NCBI RefSeq assembly: GCF_028858725.1
Contig: NC_084759.1
Coordinates: 134,584,171 to 134,648,170, forward strand
Direction: 5' to 3'
Origin: Colius striatus
Lineage: Eukaryota; Chordata; Aves; Coliiformes; Coliidae
Length of the DNA: 64,000 bases
Within the stretch, counting starts at the first letter, position 1. Each line of letters begins with the position of its first letter. Positions 38,215 through 50,845 of this stretch are shown here, piece after piece. The translations under genes were made by a program, and so were the position numbers. The notes below the pieces were generated by a model. That model was not told where the DNA came from. It saw only the letters and a list, made by a program, of their open reading frames with translations, and made no database searches.

Positions 38215-38490
38215 CTTGTAGTGAGTTATTCCCTGAAAGGCAAATACTGGCACTGGATAATAGAATATTTTTCCTGTAAAGACGGTTGCATCTGGGATTC
38301 CTTGCAGGCTCTTTGTTTCTTCATGTCTGTTATCTGATTCCTTGGCAACTAAAGCAGCCATGTTTACACAGACAGGTAGGAGTGGAAAGAGAAGAGTGAG
38401 CAGCGGTATGACTCTTGTGCCTGGGAGCAAAGGGGACCCCAAGGCAGGAAAGCTGTAGTGGGAGTCTGCTGGGTCTCCAATGACCTCCAT
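38215..38490 (-). pseudogene. DAG1-like block A: signal peptide and first cadherin-like domain start
   Basis: Begins at an ATG with good context (AAGGATGG) right after a possible acceptor (CACTGCAG). It codes for 92 residues and ends HYK at an AAG|GTAATG donor. A hydrophobic stretch (VIPLLTLLFPLLPVCV, residues about 27-42) resembles a signal peptide. The segment GIPDATVFTGKIFYYPVPVF aligns with the DAG1 GIPDGT...VGRSFRVTIP region at the beginning of its first cadherin-like domain. This block is open throughout. Confidence 0.75.
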
Positions 38491-41400
38491 CCTTCTGCAG
38501 TGCTGGCAGCCTGGTGCTGCTCCTTCAATGCACCTCAGAGCTGTAGGGGAAAGAGAAAAAACAAACCTGTGTGCATGTTTACTTCAGTCAGATTCCTCTT
38601 ACAGGGAAGCACAGAGCTGTCAAATGTGGCAAGGCTCTTATCGGTCTATTTGGGAGATAGTGACATCTGAGGAGGGTTATAGGTTTTTTTAATGCCTTGG
38701 TACTTACTGTCGCTGCCTCATTCAGGTGAAGGTTTTTTATGAGAAAACACCATGTCGCACAAAGCCAGTTCATTATGCTTTTTAACCCAGTTTTCTTCAA
38801 ACTTGCTGTTGCTCCCATGTCTGCTTCTGTCATTCTAAAAGCCCACTTGGTCTCTAGGAGATGAAATGCTACACTAGGGCCTCACCAGGGGGGACCTTCA
38901 ACATATGGCTTAGAGGAAAGCCAGATAAACAGTGCAGTAACCTGACCTGCCAGAATTCTGTGGTATTGCAGTAGCAAAGGGAAAGCTGAGTATGACACAC
39001 AGCAAATGAATTGTGCGAGCAAAGACAGGCTGAGAGTCAACATCCTGCTTTTGCTTTGTAGCATCAAGGGCCAGGCTTTTGACTTGCTATATCTGATGCT
39101 TCTGTTTCAAGAGGAGATAAAAGCAGTAACGAGGTAAAATACTTCCTACACGTGTGAGACTCTCATAAACCTGTGAGTGTCTTCCAACTTTTAGATGAGA
39201 AGGGTATACAATATGCTTGGACTCTCCTGCTTAGGATAGGTCTATTTAAAAAGTACACAAGAAGAAAATAACTGCAGGCAGCAGCAATAGCATTGACTAA
39301 ACCAATTGACATGGCTGGAAAAGCATGAACAATCTTTTGTACTGCAGCAGCCCTTCAGTGAGTACTCCTTTCTTGTTACAGCTCTTACAGCAGGATGTCT
39401 TGAAAGTCATGGCCCTGCTTGCATTGGCTCTACAAACCCAATGGCCATTTATCTAGCAACAAGGTCTGACTCTGCTGGATTTTAACAAGTATTTTCTTCC
39501 TTGTGTTTGTGGATGTGTTTGCAGTGTGCTTTGTAGTAGTTACCAACCTTTGTGTTATGTTTCACTGCCCAAATCTCTTCCATTTTAGTGGTGAGTAGGG
39601 TACCTTTTGATTAGAGCAAGAAATGTTAATGTAAAGCAATGCTCCTAAGTATTCATAGGTAAAGACAAAAAATGTGTGATATCTCCTGAACCATAGTGGT
39701 TTACTAGAACCTGCAGTTTGTCTTCCTGTTAGTATACTCTGAAAAAAAAAAAAAACCCAAAAACCAGAAAACCAATTGCCCTGCTGATAAGTGTGCAGCA
39801 ATCAGTGAATGTGCTTGAAGTTGCTTTTGGACGAAGATGAATCTGTATCCATTGATGTATCTGTATCCAGTTTCCATTGCAACTGGGATTGACTCTGAAT
39901 AAGTCCAAAGTTATGTTTCTTTGATTATGCTCAGTTATGCTGAGAAACAAGTTGCTACACTTGAATCTCCATTTTTCATTGTCAGTCTCCCATATTCCTT
40001 CTGCAGTCTCTGAAAACATAATGGCATATCCTTGTTCACTGATTATGAAACTCTGAGAAGAGTGAGTAGGTGGTGAGGCAGAAGTTCAAGTTGGAGATGA
40101 GAACTTTTAGAGAATACAATTCTTATGCAAGAGAATGGGTGCTTGGCAGCTGACTAATCTCTCCTAACGAATTTGCCTCCTGATAGCTTAGTAAATATTG
40201 CTGTGTGACCATGTATGAATCATTACTGTGCTCTAAAAATGATGGGAATGCTCTGGGATCCCTTGGTTGCTGTGAGTAAAGTAGTCAAAACCACCTCCAG
40301 AAGCATAACATTGGCCCCAACTCAGGGACCCAAAGCCTATGGACATATCTGCATTTCAGGTGGGGAAATGCCAATGAGTGTTTCACCTGTTTGAATCCTT
40401 CCTAAGTAACTTGACCTACTGGCTTTGACAGCAGCAAATACAGTGTATTTACTTTGTTGTGTCAGGTGAGACAGAATATTTTCAGTGCTAGAATGTGCTA
40501 GAGTAGCTTAAAATAACTAGAGTTTTACAACTTCTTCTGGAGACTTCCTGTAATTCTCACAATTACCAAGCTCATAATTAATTTCTCTAGTTAAATTGCA
40601 ACAGAGGCATGTGTCAGTCTATTGGGTAAATACTTGATAAAAACAGGAACCATCTGAAGTGCCACTCTGTGGTTAAAGGGAGGAAAATTTGTGAACTTAG
40701 CTCATTCAGAAACAAGGATTCCTAGCTTAAAGTGTTTCATTCCCATCCAGAAGCAAGAAATAATCAAACTTTTAATGGAAAAACACCGTTCTCTTGTGAT
40801 TTCACAACCAGCCTCAGTTGAACAAGGTACATAGATAAAGGATGAATCAAACAGGAGCTTTTGGGGACACCTGTAAGTACTTGTAAAGATAAAAATGACT
40901 TACTTATTTTGCTTTACTTCTAGCTTTAGACATAACCTATTTTTTCCCACAAGTCTATAATACGTTTACACAGATATGATTCTGAAACTGGAGAAGCCCA
41001 CCCCTAAACCTTTTTCTGTGACACCAAAGAACACAACTGAAGGATACACTATCTTCTTTCTTTCTTTTTTTTTCTTTTAAGATAGGCTCAGTGATCAAAC
41101 AAGGGAGTGGAAACATAAACTTGTCAAATGGAAATCATGACTGTCTTGTTTCCCTGTGCTATGCTGGCCCTGCTTAAGGTGTTTATTCTGTCACTACTGC
41201 TTCTGTGCAATGTTTAGCAAGGCTACTTGGATGGGTTTAGGGTCTCCTGCAAAATAGCCTAGAATGGTTGCGTTTTATGGCCTCTGCCACAAAGCCAATT
41301 GTTGATGAGGTTGTTTTTCATATTTATTAAAGCCTCACCACCTGGAATCGAGTAATTGCTTGGCAAATTTAACTTCCTTTTAAAACAACATTGCTATTCC

Positions 41401-44400
41401 AGCTGCCTTCTTGGCTGCAAAGGAAATCTAGATATTTTCCCAGCATCCCCAGAAAGCAAGCGGAGGGTGATTTTAAAATAATACTTTAGGTTTTCTGAGG
41501 AGATCTGATTCATTATTTTTGGTTTTTTATGTCTGAACCTGCCAGTGCTGACTGTCCTGGAGTCCACACCTTGATAATTCAGGCAATTTCAGAGCAGTCT
41601 CACATAATCTGAAGCCTGGTGGTAGCACGTTTTCTGTTGAACTGTTCAGTAGAGAAGTTTTCCACCTTTTTCCTTTGACTTCCATTACATTCCAGGAAAA
41701 GACTCTTGTGTTGGAGTTGCCTAGTAACATACAGAGATATGCCTGCAAATTGGCTGCTGGTGCATTAAGTCTTATGCAAAACATGGGAGATGGCTTTGTT
41801 TGGACTGTTGCAATAAACATATTGTCTGTTTTTTGGAAGACAGAAACCTGGTAACTGGGTCCTGAGAGACTTAAATGCATATGATGGAAGAAAGGAGTCT
41901 AATGTTGCTGTGTGTCACTCCTGAGTGACACGCCAGCCAGAACAAGTGTGATTGTGCGAACAACCCTCAGGACACAAGACAGGCTAATTTCCAAGCAGTG
42001 TTCACTTTACGTCATTAAATAAAGTTGTTTTTAACAGCTTCCTCCTCCATCCAGAGGTCAAGCTGTGTTAAATGGGGATGCATCCTTCATTTTTGATGTA
42101 GAGGAAGCCTAATGTTGTCGCTGACGTGTTGCTACCCCCATGCCTATTCATTGGGGTCAAATGGCAGATGTTTAGTGTGGCTTAATGCAAATGATGGAGG
42201 AAATCAAGGTTTCACTAGCTGTGATGTTAGAAAAAGTGTTTGGTTTCTATTCATGCCTTTTCTAGCTTCAAAATAATATTTAAAAATCCCTAATTGTACT
42301 ATTTTTAAATGACCTGATGTTTATCTTTGACTTGCTGCCTCAGTTTTTCTTTTTCTCTTATTTTAAAATGAATGGGCAAAAGAGTGGAAAGGACAAAGGA
42401 ACATCATCTGAGGTTGTTCTTAGACCTTGTCTTTACTTGTTTCTACTTCTCATTCTGCGTTGCACTAGGAAAGTATTTTCACTTCCCACCTCGCTTTCCC
42501 CCCAAATCCTCATATTTCCTCTGAGAAATTGTCTAAGTGGGAAAGTTTAAACATGAAAGCCAAGATACAAATTTATACCAGGGTTAAATTTCATTTTAAC
42601 TACTTGTGAGGACGCTTTTATTTTGCTACAAGCATTTTTTTCCCCTGCAAATTATGGTTTCCTTTCCTTCTTTAAAGCTTAACTTATGACATTACAAACT
42701 GTTTAAACTGAGCTGGAAAAGGTTGAAGTTAAAAGACTCAGGCACTTACACAGTTACAGCAATATATCTAGCAGATAAAACTTTCTTGCTCAGACAAGCT
42801 CTCACTATTGCATCTTAGATTTTTTTTTTCCTAGGGAAAGTGAAAAACTGAGAAGAAAGGATTTACTTCAATGATTTAATTTTCTAAAGTACCATCTTTT
42901 TGTTCTCTATTTCAGCTTCTTTGAAACTGAGAACAACAGATTAAATTCAAAGTTTCTTTTTTTTTAATGAAAGGTCATATGTTGATAAAACTTGAAATGC
43001 TATTAAGTTTTGGGCATTTTGAAGTTATTAGCAATGCAATAAGGAAAAGGTCACTAGATTGACTTGAACAGATGCTCTGTTGTATGAAGCTTTTGTTTTT
43101 AGTGCTGTGTTCTGCAGGAAGGGGAGACAGGAAAGACCGTGCTAGAGCTGCCCATAAAGCAGGATTTTTGGCTTTACACCTTTTGTTAAATTCATGGTGA
43201 GACTTATAAATCTTAAAAACTGCCTGCGTGTCTCTCCTGCCATTAATAGGTTTTAGAAATCCTATCAGCTGATGTTACTATAAGCTGCCCTTCATGGCAA
43301 ATGGAGGTACTGATTGAAATTTTTTTTCCCCTTTGCCCTTTTTTTTTTTTTTTTTCAGTCAAATGGAGGAGTGTGAGCAGAAACAAGCTTTGTACAAACA
43401 CTGGGACAGGATGAAGGCCAGTGTGCCAAGTTCCAGCTTCATGTGATTGGTTTTCTTTAAAAGGGGGTGGGTTCTGTACCAGACATGGAACACAAGGTTT
43501 ATAATGGACATGCTGACCGACCTTATTATGGTGCCTGCTGCCCCTCCTGGGCTCGGTTTTTGCATTCAGCTGTTGTTGCTGACTTCCTACAGCAGATTTT
43601 CAAGCAAGTTGCTGTGATAACCTCATAATGTTTTGGGGTTTTTTGTCTCGCTCATTGGGCTTGGTTTAGCCTTACTCTTAGTTGATGTGACAGTTTGGGA
43701 CTGAGCATCCTTCCCCTGGCACCAGCCCCAAACTTGGCTCAAAGCACACTGTTAAACTCAATGCTGTGTTTCCACTAGTGCAAATCCTGTTGCTGTTGCT
43801 CTGTCTTCTTATCAGATAGCTCCTATTGGCTTTGCTGGAAAGAAGAAAAAAATCACATTTCCCTGTGATTAGATGTGGATGTTTCTCATAAGGAGAATAA
43901 ATTCAACCTTGCCTGAATGTAATGAGAAAAATGCAGAGGAGACAGCAACATTGTCCAGTGCACAAGAGGCTTGCTGGATTTACGATGTGCAGTGCACCTC
44001 CTCCCACTTTGGGCAATTTCAGAGGTGTTGAAAACAAGGCAATTGGTCTGTTTGCCTCCTTCACCCCTGTTGTTTAAAGTGACTCCTAAAGCGCTCTCTT
44101 TAAAAACCAAACAAATAACAGCTGAAACCCCTGTGCCTTTCTTGTATTGCAGAAACTGAGAGGCTGTTGACTGATGATAGGACAGGAAGCAAATTTACAG
44201 CCAGATCCCTCTTACTAATTTTTCCTCCAGATGTTTTTCTTTCTTTGTTTGTTTTAATTTGGCAATTAACTAAACAAATTGCTGTCTGAACAGTGGAGCT
44301 AATGGACTCTGGTTTCCTTCAGGTTTCTCTGCAGTTCTCTTTCGTCTTTCTTAATGATCTCAGCTTCGTCCTCTGCCACATTGTCTGTGGGGAATGGCGA

Positions 44401-47400
44401 TGAGAAGCTGAGCAGGGCTGGTTTTGGCTTTCCCCTCCCTCACTGGGGGGCACACACAGTCTTTGACTTCTGTCCTTTACTCAACTTCTGATTTTCAAAA
44501 ACACTTAAAAAACCACCTTTTTCAAAGCATCCTTAAAGTCCATTCCATTTGCTCTAAACTGATTAAAAACAGGATCAGACATTTTTGATTGGAGAGAGGA
44601 TCTCAGAGGGGATGTGCAGGCTGCAATTGCACAAGCTTTGTATCTTCATGATGCCAAAATGGAAGATTAGTTCCTGGAAACCTTCTTTTTTAAAAAAGGC
44701 TACCTATTTTCTGCATCCCTGAGTGCCATCTGCATGAGCTGTTCCTGCCATTTTAAGAACATATGGGCAGAATAAAAATCCACATCCTTGACAAAGCACT
44801 TTGGGCTGCTTCTGTTGCAAAGAAGCAACCAAAGGAAACGGTAAAAGCGCAATATCATTTAAAAAGTACTTTACTAGTTAAAATAAAGGAGATTCTATGA
44901 CAGTTACTGTAGTAGACAGCTTTCATGCCTTTGAGGAATCATATGACTTATCAGCGAGGAAGCCATGACTTTTGATAGGGGTTTGAATATACTCTCTAAA
45001 TACTTAATATGCCAGAAGTGAAAGAAAAACATTTTGTCAGATTTTAGAATGGGTTGAGACTTGCTCCAAGACCCTGGTAAGTATGTGCATGACTAATGTT
45101 GAGGTGTTCAAGGGTCTTTATTTGAGGCTTACTAGTATAGTGGGAAGTGAGAGAGCAGGGGGAAGGCAGCCCTTGAGGTTTTGAGTAAATTTAAACACTA
45201 AGGGAAGTGAGGGAGCTGTAGTCAAGTATACTGGGGGAAAAGGCTGTGAATGCTGTGGTCTATCCGTCTTGCACAGCACTTCTGGCACATTCTTAGCTTT
45301 CCCGTAAGGGATCCCCTCTGAACAGAAGCATAAATTTGTGTCCATTACTTGGTGGAGTCTTCTTAATGTTGTTTGAATGTAAGATGAGGCCAAAAACCAT
45401 ACTGCTACCAATGTCTACCCTATGCTCTTGTGCAAAGAGTAAGGTGCAGCACAATGAGAATCAGCCCCAGACTACAAATTGTGTTGAACTTGGGATGAGA
45501 GAAAACTAAAACAATTTAGTCTGTATAAATACCTCTTGTCTGAAATGGAATTATGTATGAAATAATGCAGAAAGCCTCTAGCTGAGCTTAATAATCGCTA
45601 TTCCAAGAAGACAGCGGCAACCTTTGTGAGGCTGCACTTTCAAAGTCAAATCTCTGCAGCAGATTTTGATGCTCTGATGAGCCATCAGATAAACTAGCTA
45701 AGTTTTTAGGAAAAGTTTGGTTTTTTTTTTTTTTTTCTTGCAATCCTTCAGAGCTTCTGAGAACAAAACTATTTATTTAAAGACCTAGCTATGGATGTAG
45801 GAACCTTACTTCAGGCTCCCATTTTTGCAAATAAAATCTGGCTATTTGCCTTTTTTTTTTTTCCCCAACTCTTGTGCCTGGATGCTTTTATTTGCCTACA
45901 TAATGTTTGTTCCTGCAACAGCCACCACTCTAAAAGTTGCCCTGGTAACAGGTTCCACTGTTGTTTCCTTTTGCAAGCAGGATAAGTGTATGGCCATGCC
46001 CTCTTGGCTGGGTGCTGCACTAGGAACAAGGAGAGAAGGCCTTCCACCCTGCCTCAGGCACTGCTGTTTGCCTTTGCCTGAGTTGCCCCAGCAGGAGCCA
46101 GCAAAGCATTTCAGGGTTTTTTTGGATGCCTGTTGTTGGGCAGCCACCCAGACCTTGCCTAGCAACCTCCAGCACCCAAAATGTTTGCCTAAAGGACTGT
46201 TTCTACGCCCACGGGCTTTCCCTATGCCTCACTGTCCGCCCTTGGCCTGGATTCCTCTTGCCAACGTGCCAGATGGCCTCCAGACCTCCCTGCTTCCCCG
46301 AAGACCTGTGTAGCTCCTACCGTTTACCTCTTGGTGTCTCTATTTCCCTTTCTGACCCCTGGTCCCTCCTGTGGACTTCACCAGGAGCGGTTAATTTGTG
46401 ACTGTGTGACCTGCAATCAAGCAGCCAATCAAATGTTGACTGTTTTTCAGGACCAACTGTATGGAGAAAGGAGTCGGGGTATGGTTCTTGTCTTACTAAA
46501 ACTCACAGACATTTTCCTGTTTGTTTTGTTTCTACTTACTTGCCAATTTCGCAGATATGCCTGGACATGTCAAAGCAAGGCTGATCAACTTCCATTAAAT
46601 AAATCAACTTCATACTTCTTGATATCATTGATCTTTAGCTCATTCACTTAAAAAGCACTGAAAATGAAGGACAGTGTTATTGGTCTGCTTGTTTGGTTTT
46701 GTTTGGATTTCTGGTTTTTGGGGGGTTTTTTTGTTGTTGTTTGGGGATTTTTTTGTTGTTTGAGGTGTGGTTTTTTGTGGGTTTGTTGTTTTTGTTTTTT
46801 TTTTTTTAAAGGAGAGGCATTTTTAAACTCTTTAAGCTCACCCTGCAGACCAGCCGCAGAGCAGGACTAGGGGCGGGGCAGTTCTCCTGAGCTCCCTCTG
46901 CTCCCTTCCTCAATGCATCAGTCTCTTTCACTGCTCTGGCATCAGGACTGTGAGAAGTTCAATTTGTGGGACTGGGCCACAAAAGAAGAGAAAAAAGCCT
47001 ATGATAGAAATAGTTTATCTCCAAAGCGCTTCTGTGTGTCTGCCAAGTGATAACTGGGGGGGAAGAAAAACCCAGCCCTCACGATAGCCATTTGGTACGT
47101 GACTGACAGATTTATGATAGGCTGCAGCTTCCTCCATTTGTCTGGCGGCGAGTGGCCAGGCTGGGCCATTGTGTGTCTGCCTTCTCACCAGCCAAGGCTT
47201 CCAGCTGGACCCACAGGACAGGAAATGATTTAGCGAAAGGCTTTTGGTGACAACAGAATTCCTGCTGATAACTCTTTTTTTTTTTTGTCCTCACCCTCAG
47301 AATATTTTTACAGCAAGCCCTAAGCCATTGCGGAGTGGTATTGGAGGTGGGTGGTTACAAATATTTGATTAGTGTGTCATGGAGCAGCTTTTATTTCTGT

Positions 47401-50400
47401 TGAAAGTATGATTAGATTATAAGTGAGATGGATATTAGTCCTTGGGAATTTGATACAGGTAAACAAAAATATTTTGAGACCTTAAGGATCTAGTGTAGGC
47501 TTTGTGTAGGTTTTATGCTTGAAGACTTCTTTTCTCCACCATTGTCTGTTGCATTGTATTATCCAAACTGGGATGTAGTAGAAAAGGGGAAAACAAAAAA
47601 AAAAAAAGGGAAGCTAGAGTTGTAAGGTGGATCAGGTTTTTCTGATGCATTGTTCATCTTGTCAGTGACTCGTGTAATGAAACGGTACATGTGAAAATGA
47701 CCTTTCATTGTCTATGCAGTTAGCAGAGTACAAGCAAACTGCTTTTATCTGCTTTGGAGTTGGTTTGAATACTGACAGCTCAGATCTTTAGATCTTCTGT
47801 AGCCTGATGGGTGGTTTTTTCTGTGCAGGAGAAAGCCTGGGAGCATAGGATGGAGAGGGGAAATTTCAGGGGAAAATTTCAGAAAGCAGTTTTGCCACAC
47901 TGATGTGCAGAAGAGCAGAGGCATGTGAGAAACCAAGAAGAGGCCTCACCTCTTATGTCCAGGCATGGTTGATACAAGGACTTACCAGGACTGTAGCAGC
48001 TAAATTCAGAGGTTTGCAAGCCATCAATGGGACCTGAGGGCTAGATTGGGCCAGGCACATGCTGAGAAGCAGCATCCAGTATTCTTTTTTTCTCCTTACC
48101 CTTCAGCACAGCTGGAGAGCTCCCAGAGATTCCTCAGGCAATCTTTAGATGGTTATTAAAACAAATGGTGGAGTTACTTCTGTTAGGCCATTGGGATGTA
48201 AATTCTGAGCACTTCCACTAGGCCAGACTGCTGCTGGGCAGATATCAGGGACTGTAAATGTGTACTACCCCAAACCAAAAGCAGAGGCTAGTGATCACCT
48301 GAGGATTACTGGAGGTAGGTCAGGTCTGCAAATGACTGTATGCAACTTGCATAATCCAGGCACTGCCCACAGGGTGAAATGACTCTGAAAATGATGTGGC
48401 AGCTCACAGCTTTGAAGAGATCCTGCTGATCCCTTTGAAGGGATCCCTTCTTACCCAAGCCATAAGCCTCAACCCTAGCGTGGCAGAAACCATATCCCTC
48501 GTTTTGCCATTTGCAGCACTGGCTTTCAAGAGCCAAGGCTGTGCTTTGTTTCATCACCCCTTGTTTAAGGGAGGCCAATGATGTCACATCCTCCTTCTTG
48601 GCTCTGTGCAGCTGGAAGAAGGAGGTGAGCTGGCAAAGCCAGCAGCTGCTTGAAGTGCTCCAGGCCTGTCTATGCACATCCTTGCTCCCAAATTCCTAGG
48701 GTTTCCAGAGCAGCTCAGCCAGGATGCTGAAAAAGCTTTCTTTTTAATCTCTCAATCTTCACTCTCTGTGTTTTTGCCAGTGCAGGTAAAACAGAGGTGC
48801 TCATTCCATGCTCTACATGCACCAGTGTTTCCACCAAGGTAAACAAGAAATAGTCTAGGTAATTACAGAGAACAATCTGAGTGAAACATCTTGTCTCTAC
48901 AGCTGGTTCCTGGGACACAGGAGCAGGCAGGGCAGGCAAACTTGCCCTGCCAGGATATCAGCAGTGTTTCTTATACAAACAACAAGAAATGAAATTCATT
49001 GGTCTTTGCTCCAGCTAAATTCCAACTCAAGCGTGAAGGAAAACTTTGTCTGACTGACATTTGCTGGGAGTGGTGGTGGGGATTGCTGTGCTTTCAGAGG
49101 TCTATTTTGTATATGCACCCTAAATTCATGAGGCAGTTTTTTCCAAAGTACATCTGACGCTTCAGGTTTGTTTTGGGAGCTGGCAGGCTGCAGCCTTTGG
49201 CATGGCTTGATTTTTCATTTGTAGCATTACAAGCAATGATTAGATAGCCCAGGGTTTGCTCAGGTCTAACCCTTAGAACAGGATACCACCTTCAACATTC
49301 CCCAAAGAAGACTCTACTGTGGGAAGCATTTCTTATGCCTTTGAAAATCTGTGTGGTTTGGGGTTTTTTTAAGCAAAGAGACAACCTGACTGAAAATCAA
49401 ACAGGATTATGTGTTATTATGGAGAGCAGAATTTGGCATGCAGGTGACAAGGCCAAGTAGGATCCCACTGCAGAAAAACACTCAACAACATTGCAGATCC
49501 TGACTACTTCCTCTCAGACTTCAGCTGGGGCTGAGGAAAAATCCCAAGGAGAATTCTGTCCTTTAGTAATAATGAGACTCTCTCTCTCCGTACATGTATA
49601 TAGCATGTTTTATATAGCATGTTTTAATTTGATTGGATTTTCTTTGAATAAGTTATGATGATAATTGACTTTTCTTTGCAAGCTTCATGTCAAACTTTTT
49701 GTAGCCTGCTTTAGAAACTTAGCCTTTGTAAGCAAGTTAAATAGATTTAAGACCAGAATTGTTAAAACCAGTTGAAGTTTAGCCCTTTTCTTTGGTAGCA
49801 ACAGGAATGCAAGAATGGACACACTGGTGATTCACCCGGCTCAGCATTCTCTCTCTCCCCCAGCAATGGGCCAGAGGTGGATGCCTGAGGAGAAGCAAGA
49901 ACAACATACATATGCAGTGGTGCTTCCTTCAGCCAATTTGGGTAATCCATCACATGGATAAGGTGTCTCTACAGCAATTTTTGGTTGGTTTCTGTGAACT
50001 TTCACAGTCTCCCCATGAACCTACATAAAACTTTGACAATGCACCACATCTCAGGGGAAGGAGCTCTGCTGATAGATGCACTGCCTGTCATGGAAAGGAC
50101 CACATGCCTTTGCTTTGTTCTCCATGTGATTCCTTTCTGTGACTTTGCTCTGCACTTCTTGGTTGCATTAGATGGACAAAAACCAGTCCCTGGAAACTCT
50201 CTACGTGCAAGATGTGGTGGACTACTGGAGAATGTTTGCTCAATTAGTGCTCTGTTTTTTGTTGTGAGTTTGAGGTTTTTGTTTGTTTGTAATGGAATCT
50301 AATTTACCACTACTGCCCTTCTCTGAACATTTTCATGTCCTAATATACCATTTTTCAGCAGAGGGACAGAACTGTACCCCTACATGAGGTTTGGGCCAGC

Positions 50401-50563
50401 CTTAGGTTTATGCAGTGGAATACAGTCACTGCCTGGTTTGCTCCTTTTTCTCCTAATATGAGAAGAGTGTTAACCCTCAACAACCCCTGCACCATTCTGT
50501 TGCTAAACATTAGGACTATACAGTTAGAGGGTCTGCAAAGGACATTCCTCTTCTTCCAAGGGT
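38491..50563. other. Gene-poor region
   Basis: About 12 kb with no gene I can support. Contents noticed are poly-T and T/G-rich low-complexity runs (for example 43333-43356, 45718-45737, 46680-46808), scattered short open frames without recognisable proteins, a very weak exon-like segment at 43359-43446, and a possible very old CR1 remnant near 50290-50410. From mammalian gene order ITPR2 should follow INTS13 on this flank, but none of its exons is seen. Confidence 0.5.
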
Positions 50564-50845
50564 ATCATAGAATGGTAGGGGTTGGAAGGGACCTTTAGAG
50601 ATCATCTAGTCCAACTCCCCAGCAGAAGCAGGTCCACCTAGATCAGGTCACACAGGAAAGTGTCCAGGTGGGTTTTGAAGACCTCCAAGGAAGGAGACTC
50701 CACACCCTCCCTGGGCAGCCTGTGCCACTGCTCCGTCACCCTCACAGTAAAATAGTTTTTTCTTACATTTAAATGGAACTTTTTGTGTTCCAGCTTCATC
50801 CCATTACCCCCTGTCTTGTATATCTGACTGCAGTCCAGGACAGCT
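50564..50845 (-). mobile_element. CR1 LINE 3' end, antisense
   Basis: Starts TCATAGAATGGTAGGGGTTG, the reverse complement of the CR1 terminus. It continues with AGAGATCATCTAGTCCAACT, CACCTAGATCAGGTCACACA and CTGGGCAGCCTGTGCCACTG. It is little diverged and of the same subfamily as the copy at 62634-62822. Confidence 0.92.

Larger units (their letters stand above)
30582..38490 (-). pseudogene. Dystroglycan (DAG1)-like gene, decayed
   Basis: Minus-strand blocks in the order and with the architecture of dystroglycan. Block A (38490-38215) is a signal peptide and the start of the first cadherin-like domain. Block B (37915 to about 37650) is the rest of that domain. Block C (about 36468-34708) is the alpha-dystroglycan N-terminal domain, a basic processing site and a Ser/Thr-rich mucin-like stretch. 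Block D (33520-33380) is a linker. Block E (31258-30582) is the second cadherin-like domain and an SEA-like segment. Donors and acceptors with matching phases join A to B and C to D to E. Lesions are an in-frame TAA at 37849-37847 and frame changes near 36130, 35915, 35757 and 35115. The transmembrane helix and the proline-rich beta-dystroglycan tail are missing. Mammalian DAG1 has two coding exons, so this multi-exon relative is a paralogue, not a retrocopy. Homology is judged by eye from aligned motifs; function is presumably lost. Confidence 0.82.

Noticed and set aside
30582..38490. Treating the DAG1-like gene as intact with sequencing errors only
   Set aside because: INTS13 in the same sequence has 16 error-free exons, while this locus has a substitution-type stop, several frame changes and a missing 3' end. 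Read-level data could still overturn this.
41527..41880. Minus-strand frame of 117 codons
   Set aside because: No recognisable domain or partner exon; plausible by chance in a 25-kb gene-poor region.
45811..46401. Overlapping frames of 78-162 codons
   Set aside because: Both strands are open at once, no family is recognised, and no splice structure supports an exon.
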